A stretch of 64,000 nt of DNA from Microcaldota archaeon. GTDB taxonomy: Archaea > Micrarchaeota > Micrarchaeia > Micrarchaeales > Micrarchaeaceae. Location of the stretch: positions 4,317 through 68,316 of the forward strand of contig JAJYEJ010000001.1 of the NCBI GenBank assembly GCA_021785805.1, written 5' to 3'. Position numbers and translations under genes: made by a program. Shown piece after piece: positions 35,092 to 44,293 of this stretch (within the stretch, counting starts at the first letter, position 1; each line of letters begins with the position of its first letter). Under the pieces are notes generated by a model, which saw nothing but the letters and a program-made list of their open reading frames with translations, had not been told where the DNA came from and searched no databases.

Positions 35092-36210
35092 TTAGAGAAA
35101 CTCCTTGATTGCGTTAATCGCCTTCTCTGTGTTCTGCCTTCCACATGCCACAAGCAGCCGTCTTCTGCTCCCTATCATCCCTTCCAAGGTGGTTACCAGA
35201 GGCGAAAGCTCATAGAGCGTGCCTACCTTCGACCCGTCTTTCGCGACCACTTGCAGGTCATGGCCGCTGGGCTTGAACTCTATCATCCTTGCGATGAAGT
35301 CCTCCCTGCCTAGGCCTGCCTTTGAGAGCTTCCCTGCAACTTCCTCCATCTTGACGTCCTTTCCGATACCCGTATAGCATACCTTCTTGAAAAGTTTCCT
35401 TGAGACGATGTCAGATACCAGCGATGCCGGTTTTCCTCCCCCACTGATGATTGCGCCTAACATCTGCTCGTCATTAAATGATTTCAATGCATCAGCCGGC
35501 ACCCTTTTCTCTTCTATCGCTATGTCGAGCGCATTCTCGTACATGCCACCAGCGATCAGTATCGTCTTGTGGTGGTATACCGAAGAGAACATGAAGTATC
35601 TTGCAAGGAGGAGGGTTTCCGCGCCAGTCAATCCGTCGCTGTACACGGCAAGCTTGCCGTTCGACAAAGTCAGCTTCAGCCGTATCCTTGGATAGTCTAT
35701 TATGCCATAGGCGACCCCTGTGTAGTGTGCATCCCTGTTCAGGTAGTCTATCCTATCCGAGCCTATTACGCCGCTGACCAGAACTCCCTCGCCACGCCCT
35801 TTCATATATTCAATCATCTTCTGGTGTGACAATGTGGATCCCTGGATTACATCCTTGAGCGACGTGCTCGAAAGCATCTGTATGCCAAGCTCCTCGTGAG
35901 TTGTCTTGAGATGCTTCTTCAGAAGGTCGTCAGACTGGTGTGAGAAGGCGCCGTGGCCGACATCGTGCAGAAGACCTACGCATATGAGCTCTTCATCGTT
36001 CTTTCCCAGAACGCTTTCGGACAGCTCCCTTGTTATCTGCATTGTGCCCAGTGAGTGCTCGAAACGAGTATGGTTCGCGCCCGGATACACAAGGTCCGCT
36101 AGACCAAGTTGCTTTACCCTTCTAAGCCGCTGGAAATTAAGGTCATCAAGTATGGCTTTCTCCGTATCGTCGATCCGTATATCTGAATGGACAGGGTCTC
36201 TTATGTTCAT
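35092..36210 (-). CDS. HD-domain phosphohydrolase (COG1078-like)
   Basis: A 372-residue metal-dependent phosphohydrolase related to dNTPases. HD motifs: H in NHTRFEHSLGTM, HD in LLHDVGHGAFSH and the distal D in GSDRIDYLNRDAHYTG. The family includes dNTP triphosphohydrolases and uncharacterised archaeal enzymes; the substrate is not fixed by sequence. The ATG at 36210 overlaps the VKOR stop by 4 bp; upstream in-frame starts would lie inside the VKOR gene. Confidence 0.92.
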   Translation of the reverse strand: MNIRDPVHSDIRIDDTEKAILDDLNFQRLRRVKQLGLADLVYPGANHTRFEHSLGTMQITRELSESVLGKNDEELICVGLLHDVGHGAFSHQSDDLLKKHLKTTHEELGIQMLSSTSLKDVIQGSTLSHQKMIEYMKGRGEGVLVSGVIGSDRIDYLNRDAHYTGVAYGIIDYPRIRLKLTLSNGKLAVYSDGLTGAETLLLARYFMFSSVYHHKTILIAGGMYENALDIAIEEKRVPADALKSFNDEQMLGAIISGGGKPASLVSDIVSRKLFKKVCYTGIGKDVKMEEVAGKLSKAGLGREDFIARMIEFKPSGHDLQVVAKDGSKVGTLYELSPLVTTLEGMIGSRRRLLVACGRQNTEKAINAIKEFL

Positions 36211-36668
36211 TTGTGCACCTTGCCCGACGGTTTTATCACGAAGTATGTCATTGCTAGGATTACGATGATTAGTATGTCTGCGCTTGAGCACCATATACAT
36301 ATGGCATCAAGCAGAGTGAACGCGGTAAGCGAGTATGCCACCCCTACTATCCCGGCAAGAGACCATAAGAACTTTATGTTGTCATTCCGGTGGATAAGCG
36401 CGAAAGGTGCAACGATGAACCAGATTAGCAACAGCACAGCTGTGGGCACACCGTAGAACGAGGAATAGACGCTGGTCAATACAGTGGAGCAGTTCACGAT
36501 CCCGCTAGTAGGGCACACCAATATGCTGTTGTTGTAGTGTTCTATGGTCAGGTATATCGAAATAACCACGCCGAGAGCAGCTAAGATATAGAACGCTGTT
36601 TTTTTGCTTTTCATTTTAGATGCTGCCTTTGTGTTTTTTCTTCTTGATGTTGTTTTTTTATGTCTCAT
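36207..36668 (-). CDS. VKOR-family membrane oxidoreductase
   Basis: A membrane enzyme that reoxidises thiol partners and passes electrons to a quinone, so it drives disulfide formation outside the membrane. 153 residues with four helices. The loop cysteine is in VNCSTVLTSVYSSFYGVP and the active-site CxxC is CIWC before the last helix. A Lys/Arg-rich N-terminus faces the cytosol. It starts 33 bp after the cyclic-DPG synthetase gene and overlaps the HD gene, so the three form one operon. Confidence 0.92.
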   Translation of the reverse strand: MRHKKTTSRRKNTKAASKMKSKKTAFYILAALGVVISIYLTIEHYNNSILVCPTSGIVNCSTVLTSVYSSFYGVPTAVLLLIWFIVAPFALIHRNDNIKFLWSLAGIVGVAYSLTAFTLLDAICIWCSSADILIIVILAMTYFVIKPSGKVHK

Positions 36669-36701
36669 CTTCTATACCTCGTTCTATTCTTTTTCGTCCA
36701 T

Positions 36702-38042
36702 TCATCTCTTTCGCTTTGGTTTCTTGATAACATTTCCGGCGAACCTCTTTATCGCCTCGTCGAAGGCGCTGCCCCTTGGGACAAGATCGTAGTAGACCTG
36801 CGCTATCGGCTTGTTCGCGTTTATCAGGTGCCTTATGTTGGTGGGCGTCGCCGATATCACAGTATCGCAATCAGCCCTATTTATCGTCATTTCCAGATCT
36901 TTTATCTGTTTTGGGCTGTAACCCATGGCAGGCAATTCCTTCTCGAGCTTGGTGTACTTTTCAAAGGTTTCTTTTATAGTGCCAGTGGCATACGGTTTAG
37001 CATCTATTATCTCGCCTGCGCCGTACTGTCTCGCGGCGACCGTGCCGGCGCCATACTGAAGGCCGCCATGTGTTATGGATGGGCCATCCTCCACAACCAA
37101 TACCCTCTTTCCCGCTATGAGCTTAGGGTTGTCGGCTCTCACCACGGAATCCGCCAGTACCACCTTGGCCTTGCCGTTTATCCTTTGAAGATTATCGGTA
37201 ACCCTTGTTATCTGCTCGGATGACGCCGAATTCACCTTGTTTATCAGTATTATGTCGGCCATCCTCGCCACAGTCTCCCCAGGGTAATATGTAAGTTCAT
37301 TTCCAGCCCTGAGCGGGTCCGCTACCGTTATCATTAGATCGGGTTTTATGAAAGGGGCATCGTTGTTTCCGCCATCCCATATTATTATGTCGGCTTCCTT
37401 TTCAGCCTGGTCCAGTATCTCCTGGTAGTCCACGCCTGCGTACACTACCGTGCCGTTCCTTATCAACGGCTCGTACTCCTCCCTTTCTTCTATGGTGGTC
37501 TTGTACCTGTCCAGGTCCTTAAGGGTCTTGAAGCGCTCGGCTATCTGCTCATTGAGTATCCCATAAGGCATAGGGTGCCTTATCGCCACAGCGGTTATGC
37601 CCATCTTGGCAAGCATGCTGCTTATGTAACGCGTAGTCTGGCTCTTTCCTGACCCTGTCCTTACTGCGCACACGGCCACCACAGGCTTCTTCGATTTTAT
37701 CATCGTATGGTCTGGAGAGACCAACCAGAAGTCGGCCCCAGTCGCATTGACCAGGCTCGCCTTTTCCATTACCTCGTCATAGCTCAAGTCGCTGTACGAC
37801 ATGACGCATGCATCAGCCTTCAGGCTCTTTATCAGGCGTGGCAGCTCGCTCTCGTCGTATATCTTGATTCCTTTCGGATAAAATGGCCCGCTGAGCTCCT
37901 TTGGATAACTCCGCCCGGATATGTACGGGATCTGAGCCGCCGTAAACGCAACAACGTTGTAATCCTTGCTGTTCCTGAAAAGAACGTTGAAGTTGTGGAA
38001 ATCCCTTCCCGCTGCCCCGATTATTATAATTCGTTTCTGCAT
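36702..38042 (-). CDS. cpgS: Cyclic 2,3-diphosphoglycerate synthetase family protein
   Basis: A 446-residue P-loop protein of the COG2403 family. Its characterised members make cyclic 2,3-diphosphoglycerate, a thermoprotectant in methanogens. N-terminal Rossmann domain (RIIIIGAAGRDFHNFNVLFR), central P-loop AVRTGSGKSQTT, later WDGGNNDAPF and the VEDGPSITHGG segment. In non-methanogens the family's true product is uncertain, so I hold the family call but not the metabolite. It leads an operon with VKOR and an HD hydrolase. Confidence 0.88.
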   Translation of the reverse strand: MQKRIIIIGAAGRDFHNFNVLFRNSKDYNVVAFTAAQIPYISGRSYPKELSGPFYPKGIKIYDESELPRLIKSLKADACVMSYSDLSYDEVMEKASLVNATGADFWLVSPDHTMIKSKKPVVAVCAVRTGSGKSQTTRYISSMLAKMGITAVAIRHPMPYGILNEQIAERFKTLKDLDRYKTTIEEREEYEPLIRNGTVVYAGVDYQEILDQAEKEADIIIWDGGNNDAPFIKPDLMITVADPLRAGNELTYYPGETVARMADIILINKVNSASSEQITRVTDNLQRINGKAKVVLADSVVRADNPKLIAGKRVLVVEDGPSITHGGLQYGAGTVAARQYGAGEIIDAKPYATGTIKETFEKYTKLEKELPAMGYSPKQIKDLEMTINRADCDTVISATPTNIRHLINANKPIAQVYYDLVPRGSAFDEAIKRFAGNVIKKPKRKR

Positions 38043-38103
38043 TTCCCCACCTTGAGTTTTATAACGAAGAAAACATTATTAAGTGTTCCAGGCAATTGAT
38101 ATT

Positions 38104-38937
38104 ATGGCTGCAAGACCGGATATTAACAGGTACCTAAATCTCCTAAAGACCGTCTCGAAAAGGTCCGCGATGATGTGCATATTCTGCGGAAATGATAATA
38201 CGGCATACGTGGATCCTTGGATCTGCGCATTCTGCGAAAGCACAGTATACAATGCTATCGCATCGGCAGCTGCGAAAGATAAGACGTTGATGAAGAGTAT
38301 AGAATCGATAAACGGCTACGTGGAGAACGGCGAGTATAAACCTGCTGCCGACCTATATGCCACGATCGTGGAGAAGAACGGCAATCCGCAGTATCTTTAT
38401 GCGGCTGCGCTGCTGGACATAGCGCACTCCAACGACGAAGTGGCGAGGATAAGGTACGATAGGCATGGCTTCATGGAGGAGAACGCCGAGCACAGGATAG
38501 AAGCCAGTAGGCTAATGTCGAATGCGAAGCTCTTATTCAACAGGGCAATATTCAGGATCAAGGGCTTAGCAGGGACTGCACAGATAACGCCGGATATGGC
38601 ATTCACCGCCTTCATGAGTTCGATAAAATCAGGAAATCTTAGGGCGGCCAAGACTTACATGGAATACCTGACGGCAGTACATCAGCTGAACGATTATGCG
38701 AATATGGTGATGAGTGCCGAGCTAGGCAGGTTCGATGACTTATATCGCTATGCGGATAAGCTGCTTGATAAGAATGTGTTCATGGCAGGGGCGTTATACT
38801 ACGTAGCTTGGGGCATGTTCAAGCAGAAGCGGTACCGCGAGTCTGAAAGGATACTTAATGCCTTGTCCCAGGTCGTAAGGAGCAAGAGTGTAGCGGCGCT
38901 GCTCAAGGATATAGATGACACGAAGAAGATCGATTGA
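38104..38937 (+). CDS. Zinc-ribbon and helical-repeat protein
   Basis: A 277-residue protein. A zinc ribbon (CIFCGN and CAFC, about residues 21-41) is followed by repeated helix pairs resembling TPR units (PAADLYATIVEKNG, AAKTYMEYLTAVHQ, AGALYYVAWGMFKQKRYRESERIL). Such proteins usually act as scaffolds. I recognise no named family. The ATG at 38104 follows an AT-rich CATTATTAAGTG element by about 30 bp, so it may be leaderless. The neighbouring genes diverge or converge, so it is a single-gene unit. Confidence 0.75.
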   Translation: MAARPDINRYLNLLKTVSKRSAMMCIFCGNDNTAYVDPWICAFCESTVYNAIASAAAKDKTLMKSIESINGYVENGEYKPAADLYATIVEKNGNPQYLYAAALLDIAHSNDEVARIRYDRHGFMEENAEHRIEASRLMSNAKLLFNRAIFRIKGLAGTAQITPDMAFTAFMSSIKSGNLRAAKTYMEYLTAVHQLNDYANMVMSAELGRFDDLYRYADKLLDKNVFMAGALYYVAWGMFKQKRYRESERILNALSQVVRSKSVAALLKDIDDTKKID

Positions 38938-39094
38938 TTACCCGTTTGTGCACAATTGGATTTTCGACTATGCACTGCGTCCGGGGAATGGACTTCCCGT
39001 CCTGCATTAGAATAAGCAGAAAGCCCCCTTGGTCAAATAACCTACCGTTAGTGATTGAAGCCGCAACCCCGAGCTTAATGCACCTTGACTCCGT

Positions 39095-40837
39095 TTATTT
39101 CGATATGAAGATGAACTCCATCCTCTCCTCGTTGTCAAGTATGCAGTAGCCGAACCTCTCAAACTGGACTATGTCGTGCTCCTTCAGGTTCTTGGCGTAG
39201 TTCTCCACGAACCCTCGTACGGTCTCGAGGCTGTCCTCCATGTATTCTCCCTTCTCATCGAAGAGCTCCTTTGGCACCAATACGGTGCATGGGATGTAGT
39301 TCCTGTCTGAGACCCACTGCACTATCTTCCCCTCCTTTGAGATGGTGTTCCTCGTCGCCGTCATCTGATAGTCCCCCCGGTCCAGTATCTTCACGTCCAT
39401 CAGGTCCTTCAACCTTATCGTCTCTCCATCCGCTACCATGTCGGCATCCTCTTCCGATATGTAGAATTCGCTGTTGGTGGTGTATTCCCTCACGCCCATC
39501 TCCTTGCTCGGATGCAGCTTGAGCTTGACGGTGATGTCGACCGAGTCCCCGACGATAATCTTGATCGGGTCCTTTACAAAGAAGAGATGCTTCGCCATAG
39601 GGTCTATTATCTTCCTGTTCTCTGCGAAAAGCATGTCTATCGGCACTACGCTTTCGGATCGGCTGAGCCCGAATCTTAGGACGAATGCCCTTATTGCCTC
39701 CGGTTGGATCCCCCTCCTCTGCATCGCCATGACCGTAAGCAGCCGAGGGTCATCCCATTTGCTTAGTACGCCGTCTTTCATGAGCTTTCTGATCTCCCTC
39801 TTGTGCGCAGTCATGCCTCCTTTTATCTGGAGCATGGCCATATAATGGAGCCTTGGCACTTTCAGGCCAAGGTACTTGAGAACAAGTTTGTAGCTCTCAT
39901 CGAATATCTCGTACTCCTTCCCTCTCGCGACATCCGTTACCCCGTTGTAGTTGTCAATAAGCGGCGTGTTGATGTGGTATGTGGGCCACACCGTGTACTT
40001 GCTGCCTTGCCTGTAGTGCGGCGTCTTCTTTATCCTGAATATCGTCGGGTCGCGCAGTGTCGTGTCTGGTGAGGTCATATCTCCCTTCAGCCTCACGATG
40101 GCCTGCCCCTCCTCGAATTTTCCGACTAGCATATCGCTGAACAGCGAGAGATTCTCCTCGGATTTCTGACCCCTGTGCTGGCATTCGATCTTGTCGAACC
40201 TGTTCTTCTTTATCTGGTCCGGACTGCACATGCAGATGTATGCATGGTCCTGCGATATCAGCGTCTTGCACACCTCGTATTCCTTTTCTATGTAGTCGCT
40301 CGCATAGTACTCCTTTGCGAACTTTACCCCTAGCCATGCCGTGTCCCTCTTTATCCCATCTACATACTCCTGTTTGCTTTTCTCAGGGTTGGTATCGTCG
40401 AAATACAGGAATATCTTGCCCTTGTAGAGCCTCGCCATCTCGTCGCTTATCAGGCACTGCTTCGCATTGCCCAATGTCATGTAGCCGCCAGGCTCGGGAG
40501 GATATCTCGTGAATACGTTGCCTTCCTGCGCCCCGGCTATCGTTATTTTAGCTACGGCGGTGCTTTCCGCTATCTCTTTCTCCCTCGCCTTAAATTCGCT
40601 TTCGAATGGAGCATATTCCTTGGCTAGCTCCTCCTTGTCCATGGAGTTGACCTCGGTTATTACGCTGGATACCATCGCCTTGAGCTCGTTTATTGGTGTG
40701 CCCTTAGCAAGCGGCACCACCTTGCCCAGCACGCTGCCTAGCTCGGCCTTGCCGTAATCAATGGCGTTCTTTAGCGCAAATTTTCTTGCAGATTCGAGAA
40801 CGGCTTTATCATCAACCATCGTACTCAACCCTTTCAT
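39095..40837 (-). CDS. gltX: Glutamyl-tRNA synthetase, archaeal type
   Basis: A class I synthetase of the archaeal/eukaryotic GlxRS type, charging tRNA-Glu. In archaea it leaves Gln-tRNA to an amidotransferase. 580 residues. The HIGH region is degenerate (PEPGGYMTLGNAKQ) and the KMSKS equivalent lies at MTAHKREIRK. A C-terminal beta-barrel anticodon domain replaces the bacterial helical one. The ATG at 40837 overlaps the upstream stop (ATGA); a second ATG at 40819 has GGGTTGAG upstream. Confidence 0.95.
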   Translation of the reverse strand: MKGLSTMVDDKAVLESARKFALKNAIDYGKAELGSVLGKVVPLAKGTPINELKAMVSSVITEVNSMDKEELAKEYAPFESEFKAREKEIAESTAVAKITIAGAQEGNVFTRYPPEPGGYMTLGNAKQCLISDEMARLYKGKIFLYFDDTNPEKSKQEYVDGIKRDTAWLGVKFAKEYYASDYIEKEYEVCKTLISQDHAYICMCSPDQIKKNRFDKIECQHRGQKSEENLSLFSDMLVGKFEEGQAIVRLKGDMTSPDTTLRDPTIFRIKKTPHYRQGSKYTVWPTYHINTPLIDNYNGVTDVARGKEYEIFDESYKLVLKYLGLKVPRLHYMAMLQIKGGMTAHKREIRKLMKDGVLSKWDDPRLLTVMAMQRRGIQPEAIRAFVLRFGLSRSESVVPIDMLFAENRKIIDPMAKHLFFVKDPIKIIVGDSVDITVKLKLHPSKEMGVREYTTNSEFYISEEDADMVADGETIRLKDLMDVKILDRGDYQMTATRNTISKEGKIVQWVSDRNYIPCTVLVPKELFDEKGEYMEDSLETVRGFVENYAKNLKEHDIVQFERFGYCILDNEERMEFIFISK

Positions 40838-41442
40838 CCTTCGTATATGACAGTAAGCGGGCCTATGACGTTGCCTGTTTGGGTAACGGTTCCTTGTATC
40901 TTGACTGGGACCAGTGCGCCGCGCGGCTGAAGCGGCTCTATTGACACAGGGTAATTACCGGACTGGAGCAGTACTGGCACGGGCTGTGAATAATAGTACA
41001 TGGTAATCTGCGCCGGCAGGGCAACCATGGTGCTGGCCTTTACTGTGGCTACAGAGTTTCCCAGCATGGCGTCAAGCCTGGACTGGAATGCATATGCAGT
41101 CATGTTGACCAGATAAGCGCTGAATGTCACGTTGTTAATGGATGCATAATTACCTATCGTACCATTTGCCTGCAAAGCGATTATAACATTGGCCACATCC
41201 GAGTAGTATGTGGAGTTCGACGAGTTGACCGTCACCTGCACGTTCTGTGACCATCCGTTGACCGTTGCGTTGGCCTGTCCTACCATGAAGTAGGACGGCC
41301 CAGACACCGTAGATGTCGACGATGACGGTGGAGAACCGAAGTTTCCGAATGCTGCCGCAGAGCTTATGAACATTATAGCTACCAGTATACTCCCTATGAA
41401 CAACAATTTCTTCCTTCTAGAATCGTCTGCCAATTCAAACAC
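40834..41442 (-). CDS. Membrane-anchored or secreted protein, unknown function
   Basis: A 202-residue protein with a basic N-terminus (DDSRRKKLL), one hydrophobic helix (about 14-33, ending SSAAAFG, possibly a cleavage site) and an outside domain. The outside domain is rich in Ser, Thr, Asn and Val with many sequons and an all-beta pattern. The frame starts with GTG (or TTG at 41433, with GGTG upstream). Its stop overlaps gltX. Family unknown. Confidence 0.75.
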   Translation of the reverse strand: MFELADDSRRKKLLFIGSILVAIMFISSAAAFGNFGSPPSSSTSTVSGPSYFMVGQANATVNGWSQNVQVTVNSSNSTYYSDVANVIIALQANGTIGNYASINNVTFSAYLVNMTAYAFQSRLDAMLGNSVATVKASTMVALPAQITMYYYSQPVPVLLQSGNYPVSIEPLQPRGALVPVKIQGTVTQTGNVIGPLTVIYEG

Positions 41443-41565
41443 CGAAAAGCCTGCTTAAGGCAAGTAGATTTCGTATTGGTATATTCGCTTGAAAGGCTTT
41501 TATATGTAGTGTGGTTAATTAAATTCGCTTTTGCTTGATGGCAATGCATCTAATGGGTAATCTAT

Positions 41566-42288
41566 ATGACTTTCAAAGATGGAGACTTTCTAGAAGTAGA
41601 ATACAGCGTATGGGATGCGACAGACAACTCTCTGGTCGCGACTACAGACGAGAAAAAGGCGAAGGAGGGAAACATATACAACGAGAAAGCGCGTTATGGA
41701 CCCTCGCTTATGGTACTTGGCGCCCCAGGCATAGTGAAGGGGCTTGACAAGGAGCTCAGAGCCATGAACGAGAGCGACACCAGGAAGTTCACGCTCAAGC
41801 CCGCAGAGGCGTTCGGAGATAGGTCTGAAGACCTGATAAGGGTAATGCCATTATCTGATTTCAAGGCAAGGGACATGAACCCGTATCCGGGCATGCGCGT
41901 AACGCTCGACGACGTCACGGCAACGGTGAAGAGCGTAAACTCAGGGAGGGTAGTGGTCGACGCAAACCATCCGCTCGCAGGGAGGGATGTCATATACGAG
42001 GTAAGGATAGTGAAGTGCCTGAGGACGGACAAGGAGAAGATAGAAGGGCTTGCAAGCGATTATGGGGCCGCAACCACAGCCGTGAAAGTGGACAATAAGT
42101 CAGTTGAGCTTACTTATGACGGAAAGGTGAAGAAGGATGCCGATTACTTCATAAATAAGACAAGCCTTGTCGCAGCGGTCTTCAGCTACATGAAGAACTT
42201 CGAGAAGGTGGAGGTAAAGGAGGAGTATTCAAGGACTGAGATCGAGAAGCAGGAAGAGGAACATGACCATGGCGATGATCGGGTATAA
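41566..42288 (+). CDS. FKBP-type peptidyl-prolyl isomerase (SlyD-like)
   Basis: A 240-residue prolyl isomerase and chaperone. FKBP domain with inserted flap (DGDFLEVEYSVWDATDNSL, ARYGPSLMVLGAPGIVKGLDKELRAMNESDTRKFTLKPAEAFGDRS), then a second domain typical of archaeal long FKBPs. The acidic/His-rich tail EEEHDHGDD could bind metal, as in SlyD. A TATA-like TTAATTAAATTCG lies about 45 bp upstream. The YbjQ-like gene starts 2 bp after its stop. Confidence 0.93.
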   Translation: MTFKDGDFLEVEYSVWDATDNSLVATTDEKKAKEGNIYNEKARYGPSLMVLGAPGIVKGLDKELRAMNESDTRKFTLKPAEAFGDRSEDLIRVMPLSDFKARDMNPYPGMRVTLDDVTATVKSVNSGRVVVDANHPLAGRDVIYEVRIVKCLRTDKEKIEGLASDYGAATTAVKVDNKSVELTYDGKVKKDADYFINKTSLVAAVFSYMKNFEKVEVKEEYSRTEIEKQEEEHDHGDDRV

Positions 42289-42290
42289 TC

Positions 42291-42665
42291 ATGGACAATG
42301 AAAACAGCGGCAAGCTCATGGTGGTCACAACCAACTACGTCCCCGGATACAGGATAACGAAGGTAATCGGTGCAACGTTCGGCGTAGTAGTCAGGAGCAG
42401 AGGAATCGGGGGCAATATCCTCGCAAGCTTAAAGTCGATAGTCGGCGGAGAGATAGGGGCTTACACAAAGATGCTGTCCGATGCGAGGGAGCATGCGATG
42501 CAGAGGCTTGAGGAAAATGCGAAGGCGCAGGGAGCTAACGCTGTAGTCAGCATGAGCTTCGACTCTTCGGAAATCGCACAGGCGATGAATGAGATAGTGG
42601 CTTATGGCACAGCCGTCGTGGTTGAGGAGGATCCGAAAGCTGCAGACGCTGTTTCGCTTCGCTGA
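42291..42665 (+). CDS. YbjQ/UPF0145 family protein
   Basis: A 124-residue protein of the YbjQ family (COG0393), which forms pentamers and is sometimes called a heavy-metal-binding domain. VVTTNYVPGYRITKVIGATFGVVVRSRGIGGNILASLKSIVGGEI is diagnostic. A further conserved GANAVVSMSFDSSEI strand follows. The biochemical role is unknown. Translationally coupled to the FKBP gene. Confidence 0.9.
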   Translation: MDNENSGKLMVVTTNYVPGYRITKVIGATFGVVVRSRGIGGNILASLKSIVGGEIGAYTKMLSDAREHAMQRLEENAKAQGANAVVSMSFDSSEIAQAMNEIVAYGTAVVVEEDPKAADAVSLR

Positions 42666-42675
42666 GTTCTCTTGA

Positions 42676-43791
42676 TTAGGAGTTTGCTTTCTTTCTCAGG
42701 AAGAATCTCTTTATTATCAAGGATGGGCTGTCCATATCCCCGTATTTTCCCAGAAAACGCTCTGCACCCATCATCTTCGAGAGCCTGACCATCCACTCCA
42801 TCTCCCTCTCGCCCAAGTATGAGTAATATGAATGTACAAGCCTGTGCAGGCCGAGATCGAGGCCATACCTCTTCCTCCACAGCTTCTCATACACCTCCAG
42901 GGACTTGTCCTGTGTCATATGTTCACGGATGACCCTGGCTGCGATATGCGCGCATGCTATCCCGAATATTATGCCTCCGCCTGTTGTGGCTTTGACCTGA
43001 CCGGCCGCATCACCCACGAGCATCACGTTCCCTTTCACTGTAACTGCCCTCTGGCTCACTGGAATCATGCTTGCGTATCCTGCGGTCTTCCTAGCGTTTC
43101 CTATTATCGGAGAGAGCATGTCCGAAGCGATGAACTGCTCGAACGCCTTGGTGCTCGTCTTCTTGGCTCTCCCGCTTACCCCTATGCCTACCTCTACCTT
43201 GGTGCCTGAATAAGGCACGTACCACCCGAAGAACCTGTTGGCAATCTTGTTCGAGAAATATAGTCCGACCATGTGTGTGTCTTCCACTGCGGCTCCCGAG
43301 TACTCGGCTTTGTAGGTCAGGATGTGCTCTTTTATCGGAGGGAATCCTATTGCGCTCGCCACGGTAGACACCGCCCCATCCGCACCTATGACGACACTGT
43401 TCTCATCGGAGCTGAACCTTCTGACGGTCTCCCTGTCGACGCGCCTGCCCAGCTCGATCTCGGCTCCGGCCGCTCTCGCCTCCTCCGCACAGATATCGGC
43501 GAGCTTTCCCCTGTCCAGGACGTATGCCTTGGTCGCAGGGGACTTTATGCGCATAGACTCCTTCCCGGCACGCAGCGTTGCTCCGTCAAGGGTGTTTACA
43601 ATGGCGCCGTGGTAGTTTATGCCGGTCCTTGAAAGCCCGTCTTTTGAGAATATGCCTGACGCCTTCGCGGTGTTGTCCGAAACCTTCTTTTTCGAATCGT
43701 ATACGACCGTGTCTACCCCATGCTTGGCTAACACCTTCGCAAGCGAAAGGCCGATAACTCCCGCACCTATTATGATGGCTTTCTTCTGCAT
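42676..43791 (-). CDS. Geranylgeranyl reductase family FAD enzyme
   Basis: A 371-residue FAD-dependent reductase that saturates the isoprenoid chains of archaeal lipids. FAD-binding GAGVIGLSLAKVLAKHG at the N-terminus, the later VIGADGA strand and the GDAAGQVKATTGGGI motif are present. The ATG at 43791 is chosen because a longer frame from 43866 begins upstream of the TATA box (TTTATAAA, 43851-43858). An ATG at 43806 is an alternative. Related FAD monooxygenases cannot be fully excluded. Confidence 0.9.
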   Translation of the reverse strand: MQKKAIIIGAGVIGLSLAKVLAKHGVDTVVYDSKKKVSDNTAKASGIFSKDGLSRTGINYHGAIVNTLDGATLRAGKESMRIKSPATKAYVLDRGKLADICAEEARAAGAEIELGRRVDRETVRRFSSDENSVVIGADGAVSTVASAIGFPPIKEHILTYKAEYSGAAVEDTHMVGLYFSNKIANRFFGWYVPYSGTKVEVGIGVSGRAKKTSTKAFEQFIASDMLSPIIGNARKTAGYASMIPVSQRAVTVKGNVMLVGDAAGQVKATTGGGIIFGIACAHIAARVIREHMTQDKSLEVYEKLWRKRYGLDLGLHRLVHSYYSYLGEREMEWMVRLSKMMGAERFLGKYGDMDSPSLIIKRFFLRKKANS

Positions 43792-43850
43792 ATCATCCAC
43801 GAACATGCCATTTGGGCCAATCCCGAGACGGGTGCCCCATGTATTTTGAT

Positions 43851-43875
43851 TTATAAACCTTTCCATTTAAATATT
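43851..43875. promoter_or_regulatory. Divergent promoter of the reductase and TBP genes
   Basis: TTTATAAA (43851-43858), preceded on the minus strand by GAAAGG, fits the reductase. TTTAAATATT (43866-43875) fits the rightward TBP gene. The two elements are only about 15 bp apart, so the genes may compete for initiation. The TBP protein itself would act here. Confidence 0.45.
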
Positions 43876-43881
43876 AAGTGT

Positions 43882-44289
43882 TTGGTCGGTGATAAGACGA
43901 GTGCGAAAAATGGAAATCCAGCAAAAACCCCGAAATCTTCGAAATCCCCAAAACCTTCGAACACGGCGTGGGACGGCGGCGATATACCTGTTCCATCAAT
44001 AAAGATACAAAATATAGTCGTAAGCGCAGATTTGCATGCGGTTATAGACCTATATGCGCTTTCTAAGGAGGTCAAGGCTGTCGATTATGAGCCAGAGCAG
44101 TTCCCGGGAGCGATATTCAAGATCGCCGAACCAAAAGCGGTAATCATACTTTTCAAGAACGGAAAGATGATCTGCACAGGAACAAACACCGAGGCGAATA
44201 TCAGACGTGTCCTCGACTATGCTGCAAAGGTAATCTCGAAGTACGTGATAGAGGTCACACCAGTACAGGCTTCGCCGCCGAAGAAGTAA
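43882..44289 (+). CDS. tbp: Single-repeat TATA-binding protein
   Basis: A TBP homologue with only one of the usual two repeats. The repeat (KIQNIVVSADLHAVIDLYAL..., DYEPEQFPGAIFKIAEPKAVIILFKNGKMICTGT) is well conserved and runs about 90 residues after a Lys/Ser/Pro-rich N-terminal arm. The gene stops 4 bp before the convergent neighbour, so no second repeat can follow. To bind a TATA box it would have to dimerise. The start is unclear: TTG at 43882, ATG at 43846, or a GTG at 43901 in another frame with a good GGTGAT site. Confidence 0.88.
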   Translation: MVGDKTSAKNGNPAKTPKSSKSPKPSNTAWDGGDIPVPSIKIQNIVVSADLHAVIDLYALSKEVKAVDYEPEQFPGAIFKIAEPKAVIILFKNGKMICTGTNTEANIRRVLDYAAKVISKYVIEVTPVQASPPKK

Positions 44290-44293
44290 TCGC

